From NCBI RefSeq assembly GCF_028290025.1, contig NZ_JAQGKQ010000015.1, positions 62,001 to 126,000 of the forward strand: a stretch of DNA of 64,000 bases. The letters are read 5' to 3'. Numbering within the stretch: the first letter of the stretch is position 1; each line of letters starts with the position of its first letter. Source of the stretch: Cypionkella sp. (GTDB lineage: Bacteria; Pseudomonadota; Alphaproteobacteria; Rhodobacterales; Rhodobacteraceae). The notes beneath the pieces were generated by a model. The model saw nothing but the letters and a program-made list of their open reading frames with translations, made no database searches and had not been told where the DNA came from. Of the stretch, positions 10,244 through 18,116 are shown one piece after another. The translations under genes were made by a program, and so were the position numbers.

Positions 10244-10545
10244 GCGCGACTTACAGTTATATGCTACCGTGTCGGGTTTTCCAGGAACCGTCGATGGCAC
10301 TCAGGCGTTAACAAATCCGTCCGTTATGTGTGGCGGCGGCAGGGCAGTGAAATGCAACAATTCAAAGCATTGATAGCAGATAGCGACGTGAAACTGCGCA
10401 GATTAAGGGTGCGGTTGGCGGGCTGTTATCGCATATCAGACGGATTGCTGCGCTTTGATGGTGCATCGGCCTCCGGTTCGGAATGACGTTGTTACGAATG
10501 ACGTTGTTACGAATGTGGCGGCCACGGAATTTGAAAGGAAGATCA
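10244..10545. promoter_or_regulatory. Upstream region of the OmpA-domain gene
   Basis: This 302-bp region between the MBL gene and the large OmpA-domain gene has no credible ORF. It contains a tandem 15-bp repeat at 10481-10510 and an AAAGGAAG ribosome-binding site at 10533-10540. The promoter of the downstream gene is expected here. Confidence 0.5.
10481..10510. repeat. Two perfect tandem 15-bp repeats
   Basis: The unit GAATGACGTTGTTAC occurs twice head to tail, and the next bases GAATG begin a third. It lies 36 bp before the start codon of the OmpA-domain gene, so it would be in the 5' UTR or at the promoter. It could bind a regulator or be simple slippage. Confidence 0.75.
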
Positions 10546-13179
10546 ATGAAAAGATGGCTTGGAACTACGACAGCGCTGTCAATGGCGATGTTCAACGTGC
10601 AGCCGTGGCCGCTCTATGCACAGACCCTGACAGAGTCGGGTACTGTAGTGGCAGCAGACGGCTCTGTGCTGTGCGAACCGAATGCAGATGCTGCCTGCGA
10701 TCCGGCTGATTTCACTGATCAGGCCAAGGCCGTCGAAGCTCGCATGGCGGCAGAAGCCGCACAGGCCGAAGCTGCTGCGCAGGCAGAGGCCGATGCTGCC
10801 GCACAAGCTGAGGCCGATGCTGCGGCGCAAGCCCAAGCTGAGGCAGACGCTGCCGCGCAGACCCAAGCTGAGGCAGACGCTGCCGCGCAAGCTGAGGCAG
10901 ATGCTGCCGCGCAGGCCCAAGCTGAGGCAGACGCTGCCGCGCAGGCAGATGCTGCGGCGAAGGCTGACGCAGATGCCGCTGCTGAGGCAGACGCTGCGGC
11001 GCAAGCCCAAGCTGAGGCGGATGCTGCGGCGCAAGCCGCTGCCGAAGCTGCCGCACAGCAAGCTGATGCGGATGCAAAGGCTGATGCCGATGCTGCTGCG
11101 CAAGCTGCCGCAGATGCCCAAGCGGCCGAAGCCGCAAATGCTGCTGCGCAAGCTGAAGCCGATGCAAAAGCTGCGGCTGACGCAGCGGCCGCAGATGCAA
11201 ATGCTGCCGCGCAGGCTGAAGCCGATGCAACTGCTGCCGCGCAAGCTGAAGCCGATGCAAATGCTGCCGCGCAAGCTGAGGTTGACGCGAAAGCTGCGGC
11301 TGACGCGGCGTCGGCCGCTCCGGCTGAAGAGGTTGCTCCGGTTGAAGAAGCCACTGAAGCGCCCGCTGACGACGCGGCTGCGGCAGAAGAAGCGACGGAA
11401 GCTGCGCCTGTCGATGAGGCTCCTGTCGATGAGGCTACCGAAGCCGCTCCTGAAGAAGTGGCGCCTGCTGACGCGGTGACCGAGGCTCCGGTTGACGAGG
11501 CTGCGCCTGCTGATGCGACGACTATGGAGGCTGCTCCGGCGGACGAAGCTGCGACTGACGCGGATGCAGTTGGCGACGCTGCTGCTGACGAGGCTGCTCC
11601 GACCGATGCCGCCGCTGCTTCGGATGAAGATGCTCCAGCTGACGAAGCGACTGCAACAGATGAAGCGGCTGCGACAGACGAAGCGGCTGCGACAGACGAA
11701 GCGGCTGCGACAGATGAAGCTGCGGCGACAGATGAAGCTGCGGCGACGGACGAGGCCGCAGTTTTGCCGGAAACCGTGACCGATCCTGCGACGGGGGAAA
11801 CTTTGGTTGTCGATCCTGTGACGGGTGCGGCGGTGACGGAAGATGAAGCGGCCGCCAAAGCTGCGGAGCAGGAAAAATCGCTGGAAGCTGCACAAAAAGA
11901 GCTGACGACCGCCGATGATGGCAGCGTGGTCGATCCTGCCGCCGGCCTCAAAACTGCCCCGGCAGTGGCGGACCCCGATGCGGTGCCAGTTGATGTGCCG
12001 GTGGCATCTGAAACCGAAGTGCAAAATCTGACCGACCTGTTGGCCGCGCCCGAGGGCGTTGATCCGACCACCTTGGGTGCCGCTGCCGCTTTGGCCGCGA
12101 CACCGTTGGCTGAAGGCAAAAAGCCCGCCGATTTGGAGCCTTCCAAAGACGCGGTAACTTCACTGACCGAAGAACTGACCAATGAAAGCGTGCGTTCGTC
12201 GACTCAGGAATTCGCGGCGGCTCCTGTCGTTTCGAAAAGCGACAAGAAGAAAAAGAGCGGCCTCTCCGATCTAGAGAAAGTCGGCCTCGTCGCGCTGGGC
12301 GCGTTGGTTGTCGGCGCGATCATCAAGGATAACAACAAGGATCGTCGTGGACGTGAGGCGGGCTCGCAAGTCGTCTCGAACACCGGCGACCGGGTTGTGG
12401 TGTTGAAACCGGATGGCACCTATCAGGTCTACAAAGACGATGATGCGGTGCTGCGTCAGCCGGGGTCGAACGTGCGGACGGAAACTTACCGCGATGGATC
12501 GACCCGTTCGATCGTGCAACGTCGGGATGGCACGCAGATTGTGACGGTCCGCGACGCTTCGGGTCGGGTGCTGCGGCGTGCGCAGTATGATGATCGGGGC
12601 CGCGAGTTGGTGCTGATCGACGATCTTGAGCCGGAACAGGTGGTGATCGTGCGCGATCTGCCGAAGCCGCGTCCTAATCGGGTCGTGATCTCGACCAAGG
12701 ATAACGATTACGCTCTGAAGGCGGCACTGGCTGCGAAGGATATCAAGAAGATCGGGCGGACGTTTAGCTTGCGGCAGATCCGTGAGATCCCTGAAGTGCG
12801 TTGGTTGGCGGCGACGATTGACGTTGATAACGTGAACTTTGCTTCGGGATCGGCGGCTATTTCGGCGGCGGAAGCCGAGGACTTGGCTGATCTGGGCAGC
12901 TTGATGCAGGAAATGTTGGATGCAAATCCCGCCGAGATGTTCCTGATTGAGGGCCACACCGATGCGACGGGCAAGGCTGCGATGAACCTCGCTTTGTCGG
13001 ATCGGCGCGCTGAATCGGTGGCTTTGGCGCTGACGGAGTATTTCGATATTCCGCCGGAAAATATGGTGATCCAAGGCTATGGTGAGACAGAGTTGCGGAT
13101 CGACACGCAGAGCGATGAGAAGCGCAACCGTCGCGTGGCGGTGCGGATTATCACGCCGCTGTTGAAAGTCGGCAAGTAG
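10546..13179 (+). CDS. Large Ala-rich repeat protein with C-terminal OmpA domain
   Basis: This 877-residue protein starts at MKRWLGTTTALS after AAAGGAAG and has a signal peptide ending near PLYAQ. Residues about 68-260 are Ala/Glu/Asp/Gln repeats of the type AQAEADAA. They are followed to about residue 405 by acidic TDEAAA and EAAPVDEA repeats. GLVALGALVVGAII near residue 578 is a possible membrane or glycine-rich helix. The last 120 residues are an OmpA peptidoglycan-binding domain (VNFASGSAAI, LIEGHTDATG, LSDRRAESV, RRVAVRI). It probably spans the periplasm and grips peptidoglycan. The repeat region makes it far longer than usual OmpA proteins. Confidence 0.85.
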   Translation: MKRWLGTTTALSMAMFNVQPWPLYAQTLTESGTVVAADGSVLCEPNADAACDPADFTDQAKAVEARMAAEAAQAEAAAQAEADAAAQAEADAAAQAQAEADAAAQTQAEADAAAQAEADAAAQAQAEADAAAQADAAAKADADAAAEADAAAQAQAEADAAAQAAAEAAAQQADADAKADADAAAQAAADAQAAEAANAAAQAEADAKAAADAAAADANAAAQAEADATAAAQAEADANAAAQAEVDAKAAADAASAAPAEEVAPVEEATEAPADDAAAAEEATEAAPVDEAPVDEATEAAPEEVAPADAVTEAPVDEAAPADATTMEAAPADEAATDADAVGDAAADEAAPTDAAAASDEDAPADEATATDEAAATDEAAATDEAAATDEAAATDEAAATDEAAVLPETVTDPATGETLVVDPVTGAAVTEDEAAAKAAEQEKSLEAAQKELTTADDGSVVDPAAGLKTAPAVADPDAVPVDVPVASETEVQNLTDLLAAPEGVDPTTLGAAAALAATPLAEGKKPADLEPSKDAVTSLTEELTNESVRSSTQEFAAAPVVSKSDKKKKSGLSDLEKVGLVALGALVVGAIIKDNNKDRRGREAGSQVVSNTGDRVVVLKPDGTYQVYKDDDAVLRQPGSNVRTETYRDGSTRSIVQRRDGTQIVTVRDASGRVLRRAQYDDRGRELVLIDDLEPEQVVIVRDLPKPRPNRVVISTKDNDYALKAALAAKDIKKIGRTFSLRQIREIPEVRWLAATIDVDNVNFASGSAAISAAEAEDLADLGSLMQEMLDANPAEMFLIEGHTDATGKAAMNLALSDRRAESVALALTEYFDIPPENMVIQGYGETELRIDTQSDEKRNRRVAVRIITPLLKVGK
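10748..11760 (+). repeat. Coding repeat tract (Ala/Glu/Asp) inside the OmpA-domain gene
   Basis: The DNA is built of degenerate repeats of GCTGAGGCAGACGCTGCCGC and related units, then of GAAGCGGCTGCGACAGAC units at about 11650-11760. It encodes AEADAAAQ and TDEAAA runs. Copies differ mostly at third positions, so the protein pattern looks selected, while the short near-identical stretches suggest recent slippage. Length variation between strains is likely. Confidence 0.85.
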
Positions 13180-13195
13180 GTTGATTTCGGAACTG

Positions 13196-13226
13196 AAAGG
13201 CCCCGGGGGAAACCTCGGGGCCTTTT
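13196..13226 (+). terminator. Rho-independent terminator after the OmpA-domain gene
   Basis: AAAGGCCCCGGGG pairs with CCTCGGGGCC around GAAA and is followed by TTTT. It starts 17 bp after the stop codon, as expected for a strong intrinsic terminator. Confidence 0.9.
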
Positions 13227-13316
13227 GCATTGGGGCTGCCAAGTTGGGAGGGGAGATTTAAATGTGCGTTGTCACATGCTTGACGAAAGCCGTTAAGGGA
13301 TTTTTAACATTTGTGC

Positions 13317-13733
13317 CTAGTTTGTCGGCATCTTTTCAAACGTGGTCAGCGTGGGTGGAAGGGTATCCCATACTTGGCCGCGCATGTTGTAGGTGACGAA
13401 TTGCGGCGCGAAGGGGCTCGGGTCGTCAAGGCTACCGGGGTGGATTGCGATAAGATTGGGCGCTGCGGGGAAGGTGACGAACACTGGGGTGCCGCAGGTG
13501 GGGCAGAAGGCGTGATGTTTTTCGTTGCCGCTGTCGCCTGCGACGCTCCAGATTTTGACCTCGCCCGTCATCGCCATTTCGGCGCGGTTGGTGAATACCA
13601 GATAGGCTGAGTGGCCGGTGCCGCTGCGTTGGCGGCAGTGTTGGCATTGGCAGAGCAGTTCGGCGACGGTTGCGCCGGAGTGTTCGTAGCGTATGGATCG
13701 GCAAGCGCAGCCGCCGGTGTAGGTTTGGGTCAT
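13317..13733 (-). CDS. GFA-family (Mss4-like) zinc protein
   Basis: This 138-residue protein has the zinc ligands of the glutathione-dependent formaldehyde-activating (GFA) family: GGCACRSIRY at the N-terminus, CQCQHC near residue 30, and FCPTCGTPVF near residue 80. Most family members outside true GFA enzymes have no proven activity. The start at MTQTYTGG was chosen because AAAGGAG lies just upstream; an earlier in-frame Met lacks similarity. It is followed at 32 bp spacing after the AHSA1 gene on the same strand, suggesting one operon with the ArsR gene. Confidence 0.85.
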   Translation of the reverse strand: MTQTYTGGCACRSIRYEHSGATVAELLCQCQHCRQRSGTGHSAYLVFTNRAEMAMTGEVKIWSVAGDSGNEKHHAFCPTCGTPVFVTFPAAPNLIAIHPGSLDDPSPFAPQFVTYNMRGQVWDTLPPTLTTFEKMPTN

Positions 13734-13764
13734 CGGGTTGCTCCTTTTGATGGGTGAGAGATCA

Positions 13765-14229
13765 TCAGGCGGATTTGGTGCGGCCGGACAAATCAAAGCC
13801 TGTGCCGGTTTCGAGGTAGGATTTCAGGCTGGACAGCACCAGCGGCCAGCCTTTGCTGACGCCGTTCGCCATGCCGCTGCCGCGTTCGAGGTCTTCATGG
13901 CTGACGCTAAGCCGGGTGCCGTTGGCGTGGGGTTCGATCTCAAAGGTCACACGGCTGTAGGCGTCAGGATTGTCGGCGCTGGATGCGCCTGCCCAAGTGA
14001 TGACCAAGCGGTTCGGGGATGCAACTTCCATCACCTTTCCGACGATTTCGGTGGGGCGCTCGTCGTTGTCACGAACGTGGCTCCAATCCGAGCCGGGGGT
14101 CCAATCGGAGACATTTTCGTGGCCCCAGTATTGACGGCAAATCTCGGGCTTGGTGATGGCTTCAAACACCTTTTCCGGCGTCGAGGCGATGTAGGTTACA
14201 TAGACAAAGCTGGTCTTTTGCGTGGTCAT
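13765..14229 (-). CDS. SRPBCC/AHSA1-domain protein
   Basis: This 154-residue protein has the START-like fold of the AHSA1 family: TYIASTPEKVFEAITKPE at the start, YWGHENVSDWTPGS, and the C-terminal helix SKGWPLVLSSLKSYLETG. These proteins bind small hydrophobic ligands; function is seldom known. Its start overlaps the stop of the ArsR-type gene by 4 bp (ATGA). The pairing of ArsR with AHSA1 is a common two-gene unit in which the regulator probably controls its partner. Confidence 0.88.
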   Translation of the reverse strand: MTTQKTSFVYVTYIASTPEKVFEAITKPEICRQYWGHENVSDWTPGSDWSHVRDNDERPTEIVGKVMEVASPNRLVITWAGASSADNPDAYSRVTFEIEPHANGTRLSVSHEDLERGSGMANGVSKGWPLVLSSLKSYLETGTGFDLSGRTKSA

Positions 14230-14546
14230 TTGGGTTCTCCCTCTAGGTCGGATTTCAGGTTGTGCAGCAGGCTGAGGCGTTGGGTTTCAAACTTGCGCAC
14301 CCAGCGTTCGTAAATGTCGTGAAGTGGCACCGGGTTGATGAAGTGCAGCTTTTCGCGTCCGCGCTTGACGGTGGACAGCAGGTTGGCCCCTGCAAGCAGG
14401 TCGATATGCTGGGCTGTGGACTGGCGAGTGATCGCAAGCTGATCGCAGAGTTGGCTTAGGGTTTGGCCGTTTTGGTCATAGAGCAGATCGAGGATTTTGC
14501 GGCGATTGGGATCGCCGAGGGCTTTGAAAACTTTGTCATGGTCCAT
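14226..14546 (-). CDS. ArsR-type winged-helix transcriptional regulator
   Basis: This 106-residue protein starts MDHDKVFKALGDPNRRKIL, the classic ArsR start. It has the recognition helix region LAITRQSTAQHIDLLAGANL and the wing VKRGREKLHFIN. No Cys metal-sensor motif is visible, so it is not a typical metal sensor. It heads a probable operon with the AHSA1 gene (ATGA overlap) and the GFA gene. Confidence 0.88.
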   Translation of the reverse strand: MDHDKVFKALGDPNRRKILDLLYDQNGQTLSQLCDQLAITRQSTAQHIDLLAGANLLSTVKRGREKLHFINPVPLHDIYERWVRKFETQRLSLLHNLKSDLEGEPK

Positions 14547-14918
14547 CGGGTGATCCTCGCTGGAGGGTATTTAGGCAGGTAAAAGACTGCATGTCAAGAT
14601 GCGCAGGTGAATGCCTGCAGGATTGTTAGATGTTATGCGTGTTGCAAGTTGTTAGGTTGCGACCTTTCAGGTTAAGTCCTGGCCCGGAATCAAGGCGCTT
14701 GCGCCGTCGGGCAGCGCCTGACTCCCGGCCCGACCACGGTTCGGGCGTTGTTTACGGAAGTCCCCCACTGGGGGATTTCTAATCGTTCATCACCCCTCGA
14801 GCGGGCGCTTTTGTGCTGTCCCGCTTAGAATGTCTGGGGGATTAGTTGAGAAATTAAGAATGCAGAACTTCGGTTGCAGCGCCAGCCCGGCGGTCAGACG
14901 CTACCCTGTGTTGTGAGG
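14547..14918. other. Intergenic region between opgC and the ArsR gene
   Basis: This 372-bp region lies downstream of opgC and upstream of arsR, both on the minus strand. It contains a 51-bp hairpin at 14681-14731 and a smaller G/C palindrome, TCCCCCACTGGGGGA, near 14761-14775. The arsR promoter should be at the low end. No coding ORF is supported. Confidence 0.5.
14681..14731. repeat. Long GC-rich hairpin downstream of opgC
   Basis: The 19-base arms GGCCCGGAATCAAGGCGCT and AGCGCCTGACTCCCGGCCC pair at most positions around a 13-base loop, itself containing part of GGCGCTTGCGCC. No T-tract follows on either strand. It looks like a mobile palindromic intergenic element or an extended terminator of the opg operon. 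Confidence 0.65.
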
Positions 14919-16133
14919 TTAGGCGCGGGCGGGTGCAATGATCTTTTGCCGTTTTTGACTGTCTCGAGCTTTTGCCACGGCGTACAGAATCGCCAGGCCA
15001 GTGAGGAGCAAAGCGGCATCAAGCAGGTGGCTCGGTGGGTTCATCGCTTTGGTGACTTGCGCTACATAGGCGAGCACAGTGCTGGTGGCGAACACTGGCA
15101 GCGAGTGTTGGCCGAGCAGGATCAGCGGTGCTGCCTTCGGACTGTTGGCGATGGTTTTCAGCAAGGGCAGCGCACTCAGGACATAGGCGAGCGCCAGAAT
15201 GTGCAGCAGGCGCGGCAGGTATTCAAATCCCTTGTCGAACGAGGTGAAGGGCGCCGGGAAATAGGCGTATTCGTAGAGCAGCCACAGGCCATGGCCGCCC
15301 CAGTTTGCCACAGCGCCGATTTGTACCCAGACGGCGGCAAAAAGCAGAAAGCTCCACGAAAGCCACAGCGCCCAGCGGCGGATTGGCAACCAGCGTTGAC
15401 CTTCACGCAGAGCGAGCCCGGTGAGCATTCCTGCGATGAACAAAACCTGCCAAGACAGCGGATTGAAGAACCAACCGTTTGGGCCGGGCCAAGTTGGGAT
15501 GGTGATGCGGAAATAGCCGGCAATGAACCAGACCATCAAAGACGCGGCCATCAGCCGCTTTGGCCAGCGCACGGCGAGGGCGAGCAAGCCTGGGGCGGCC
15601 AGCATTAGCGCAATATACATCGGCAGAATGTCAGCATAGGCGAACTGATGGCCCAGCGTGATCAGCGGCAGGATAAAGCCCACCGGGTTCTCGAGCGTCG
15701 GGGTTATGTTGCGTTTGACCGCCATCGCGGCCACCGCAGGATCGTGTTGCGTCAGAGCAAACAACGCGACGATACACGTGACCACCAACACATGCACCCA
15801 CCACAACGTAAGCGCGCGCCGCCATGGGCGCAGGGCCTCGGCAGGCGTGGCACCGCGCAGAAAAACCGCGCCATAGGCAAGGCCGGTCGCCATGCCGGAC
15901 ATCAGCACGAAACCCTCCGCGCCGTCCGAGAAGCCGAAGTTGCGTGAGGTCAAATTTTCCCACAATGTATCGGGAATGTGGTTGACGAAGATCATCACCA
16001 GCGCAATGCCGCGCAGCAGGTCGATGCGGTAATCGCGCGCGCGCGCGGGCGTTGCTGTGGGGGGGCTGGCTAAAGCAGGGCCAGCTAAGTTGGTTAAAGC
16101 TGAGGCTTGCCCAGCCAAAGCGGGTTCAGCCAA
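14919..16133 (-). CDS. opgC: Periplasmic glucan succinyltransferase-type protein OpgC
   Basis: This multi-pass membrane protein (404 residues, about 10 hydrophobic helices) has the OpgC start RDYRIDLLRGIALVMIFVNH and the motif FGFSDGAEGFVLMSGM. It would transfer succinyl groups to periplasmic glucans. A TTG start at 16133 is proposed: it overlaps the opgH stop (TTGGCTGA) and is preceded by GGAGG at 6 bp. An ATG at 16181, inside opgH, is the alternative. It is the last gene of opgG-opgI-opgH-opgC, the order known from Rhodobacter sphaeroides. Confidence 0.9.
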   Translation of the reverse strand: MAEPALAGQASALTNLAGPALASPPTATPARARDYRIDLLRGIALVMIFVNHIPDTLWENLTSRNFGFSDGAEGFVLMSGMATGLAYGAVFLRGATPAEALRPWRRALTLWWVHVLVVTCIVALFALTQHDPAVAAMAVKRNITPTLENPVGFILPLITLGHQFAYADILPMYIALMLAAPGLLALAVRWPKRLMAASLMVWFIAGYFRITIPTWPGPNGWFFNPLSWQVLFIAGMLTGLALREGQRWLPIRRWALWLSWSFLLFAAVWVQIGAVANWGGHGLWLLYEYAYFPAPFTSFDKGFEYLPRLLHILALAYVLSALPLLKTIANSPKAAPLILLGQHSLPVFATSTVLAYVAQVTKAMNPPSHLLDAALLLTGLAILYAVAKARDSQKRQKIIAPARA

Positions 16134-17904
16134 GTTTAGCCTCCATACCGCTCTCTGACCAGTCGGACAGCACGGCGGCATGGCGAAGGATCACGGCAGG
16201 GGTCGTGACGTCTTCTGGCACCGGGAAAGCGCGGGGTCGGGCGGTGCGCGAGGTCCACCAGATAAGCAGCGGCGCGAGCAGCATCGGCAGCGCCACCGGC
16301 AGCAGCCATAGCGTCAGCACCGGCGCGAGCAAGTGCGTGGCTATCATACCACCCAAGCCCCAGAAACTAATCCAGCGGCCAGCGGCCCATGCTTCGGCAA
16401 TATCCAATCCGCCATCCCCCCGGTTGTTTGGCGGCCAGCCGCCGTCTCGTCCCAGAAGAACCTGTATTACAGAACGGCTTTGAAATGCCATAAGGATTGG
16501 AGCGATCACCGATGACAGCGCCAATTCGGCGAAAACTGCGCGAAAAGCGCCGCCAGCGCCGCCGAAGCCGCGCACCCGTCCGGTGAAGATTGCGTCTATT
16601 GCGACGAACAATTTTGGCATCACCAGCAGGCCGAACACGCCGACCGCCAGGCCGATGGCTTTCGGGGTCTGGTCGTTGGGGAACACGGGGAATGGCCAGT
16701 TGGCCTCGGGGAAGTAGTCGGGGGTTTCGGCCCAATATACCGCAGCGATGGAGGCTGCGATGAAGGCGAGCCAAAGCAGCGGGGCCACATAGGCAAAGAT
16801 GCCTTGGATGAAGACGAAGCGGCTCCACGGTTTCAGGCCGGGGGCGGCGACGAGTTTGGCGTGTTGCAGGTTGCCTTGGCACCAACGGCGGTCACGTTTG
16901 GCGTGGTCGATGATGTTTTCGGGGCCTTCCTCGAACGAGCCTTCGAGATCGTCATCCAACCGCACCAGCCAACCGGCGCGGGCGAGCATGGCGGCTTCAA
17001 CATAGTCGTGGCTCATTATATGGCCACCGAACGGGGCTTTGCCGGGGAGTTCAGGCAGGCCGCAGCTTTCTGCCCAAGCCCGGATGCGCACGATCGCATT
17101 ATGGCCCCAGAACGGGCCAGTGCGGCCTTGGGTGACGGCCAATCCGCGCGCGAAGATTGGCGAGTGAAAGCCAGCGGCGAATTGCATGGCGCGGCCAAAA
17201 CGGGTGGTCGCACCAACAACGCGGGGCAGGGTTTGGAGCAGGCCAAGTTGCGGGGCAGCCTCAATGCGGCGGATCATCTCGAGGATGGTGTCGCCTTCCA
17301 TCAGGCTATCGGCGTCCAGGATCACTGCGTAATCCCATGCAGCACCTGAAGTGGTGATAAAGTCTTCAATGTTGCCAGCTTTGCGGCCAGTGTTTTTCTC
17401 GCGCCGACGGTAAAACATCCGCCCCTCGGCGTGTTGGCGAGCCAAAAGTCGGGCAAACCAGCGTTGTTCGAGCAAGGCGATCTTTTCGTCACGGGTGTCG
17501 GAGAGCACGGCGAAATCAACTTGCGCGGCAGAGCCGCAGGCGGCTTTTGCTGCGGTGATGGACTCGTCCATCGCGGCGATGCGGGCGAAGGTGATGCGCG
17601 GGTCTTCGTTATAGACCGGGACGATCACCACGCTGCGACCGATGATCGGCCCGGTAATGCGGGCGGGTGCTGGGCGCTGACGAGACGTCAGGCCGAGCAA
17701 TGCAGTCGCCGCACCCCATGCCAACCACCAAGTCGAAAGAAAGATCAGCACACTGCGCAAGACGTCGATCACGCCGACGCCGTCCGCAGCTCCGTAGATC
17801 TGAAAGACCATGCCTGCAGAGGCCGCCGCCAGCACGCTGGAAGCGATTGCCAGCGCGCGGGCGCTGCTGGTGTGGTCACGCATCTTGGGTTGGCTGGCAG
17901 CCAT
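16126..17904 (-). CDS. opgH: Glucans biosynthesis glucosyltransferase OpgH
   Basis: This 592-residue inner-membrane GT2 enzyme makes the beta-glucan backbone from UDP-glucose. Hydrophobic helices near residues 15-75 come first. The catalytic domain has VIVPVYNEDP, VILDADS, MSHDYVEAAML and the RDRRWCQGN motif that matches Q/R-x-x-R-W-type signatures. C-terminal helices complete the transport domain. The length is shorter than Escherichia coli OpgH (about 847) but usual for alphaproteobacteria. It follows opgI by 5 bp and overlaps opgC. Confidence 0.93.
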   Translation of the reverse strand: MAASQPKMRDHTSSARALAIASSVLAAASAGMVFQIYGAADGVGVIDVLRSVLIFLSTWWLAWGAATALLGLTSRQRPAPARITGPIIGRSVVIVPVYNEDPRITFARIAAMDESITAAKAACGSAAQVDFAVLSDTRDEKIALLEQRWFARLLARQHAEGRMFYRRREKNTGRKAGNIEDFITTSGAAWDYAVILDADSLMEGDTILEMIRRIEAAPQLGLLQTLPRVVGATTRFGRAMQFAAGFHSPIFARGLAVTQGRTGPFWGHNAIVRIRAWAESCGLPELPGKAPFGGHIMSHDYVEAAMLARAGWLVRLDDDLEGSFEEGPENIIDHAKRDRRWCQGNLQHAKLVAAPGLKPWSRFVFIQGIFAYVAPLLWLAFIAASIAAVYWAETPDYFPEANWPFPVFPNDQTPKAIGLAVGVFGLLVMPKLFVAIDAIFTGRVRGFGGAGGAFRAVFAELALSSVIAPILMAFQSRSVIQVLLGRDGGWPPNNRGDGGLDIAEAWAAGRWISFWGLGGMIATHLLAPVLTLWLLPVALPMLLAPLLIWWTSRTARPRAFPVPEDVTTPAVILRHAAVLSDWSESGMEAKLG

Positions 17905-17909
17905 TGCCG

Positions 17910-18116
17910 TCAGCCGAGACGACGGCGGCCCGGAACAATGGTCCAGAACATGCTGCGCAAGCTGCGCAACATGCCACCAGGAGCGCGGGTCAGCACTTGT
18001 TTTGGCATCGTAAGAGCCGCCTGTGGAGGCGCCGTCACGTCAACAAGACTGATGTGCGACCGTGCTGGCCGCGCAACGTTTGGTATCCGTGCGACGGTCG
18101 GAATGTTCGCGCTCAT
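17910..18116 (-). CDS. opgI: Small opg-operon protein OpgI
   Basis: A 68-codon minus-strand ORF starts at an ATG overlapping the opgG stop (ATGA) and ends 5 bp before opgH. Its product starts MSANIPTVARIPNVA and has an Arg-rich C-terminus with an Ala/Leu helix (MLRSLRSMFWTIVPGRRR). In Rhodobacter sphaeroides a small gene of unknown function, opgI, lies at the same place in opgGIH. The name rests on position and size; I cannot compare sequences. Translational coupling on both sides supports a real gene. Confidence 0.65.
   Translation of the reverse strand: MSANIPTVARIPNVARPARSHISLVDVTAPPQAALTMPKQVLTRAPGGMLRSLRSMFWTIVPGRRRLG

Noticed and set aside
10579-12182. Long minus-strand ORFs (480-490 codons) opposite the OmpA-domain gene
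   Set aside because: They are mirror frames of the Ala-rich repeat tract; Ser/Arg- or Ala/Ser-only composition, no ribosome-binding site, and the plus frame has a signal peptide and OmpA domain.
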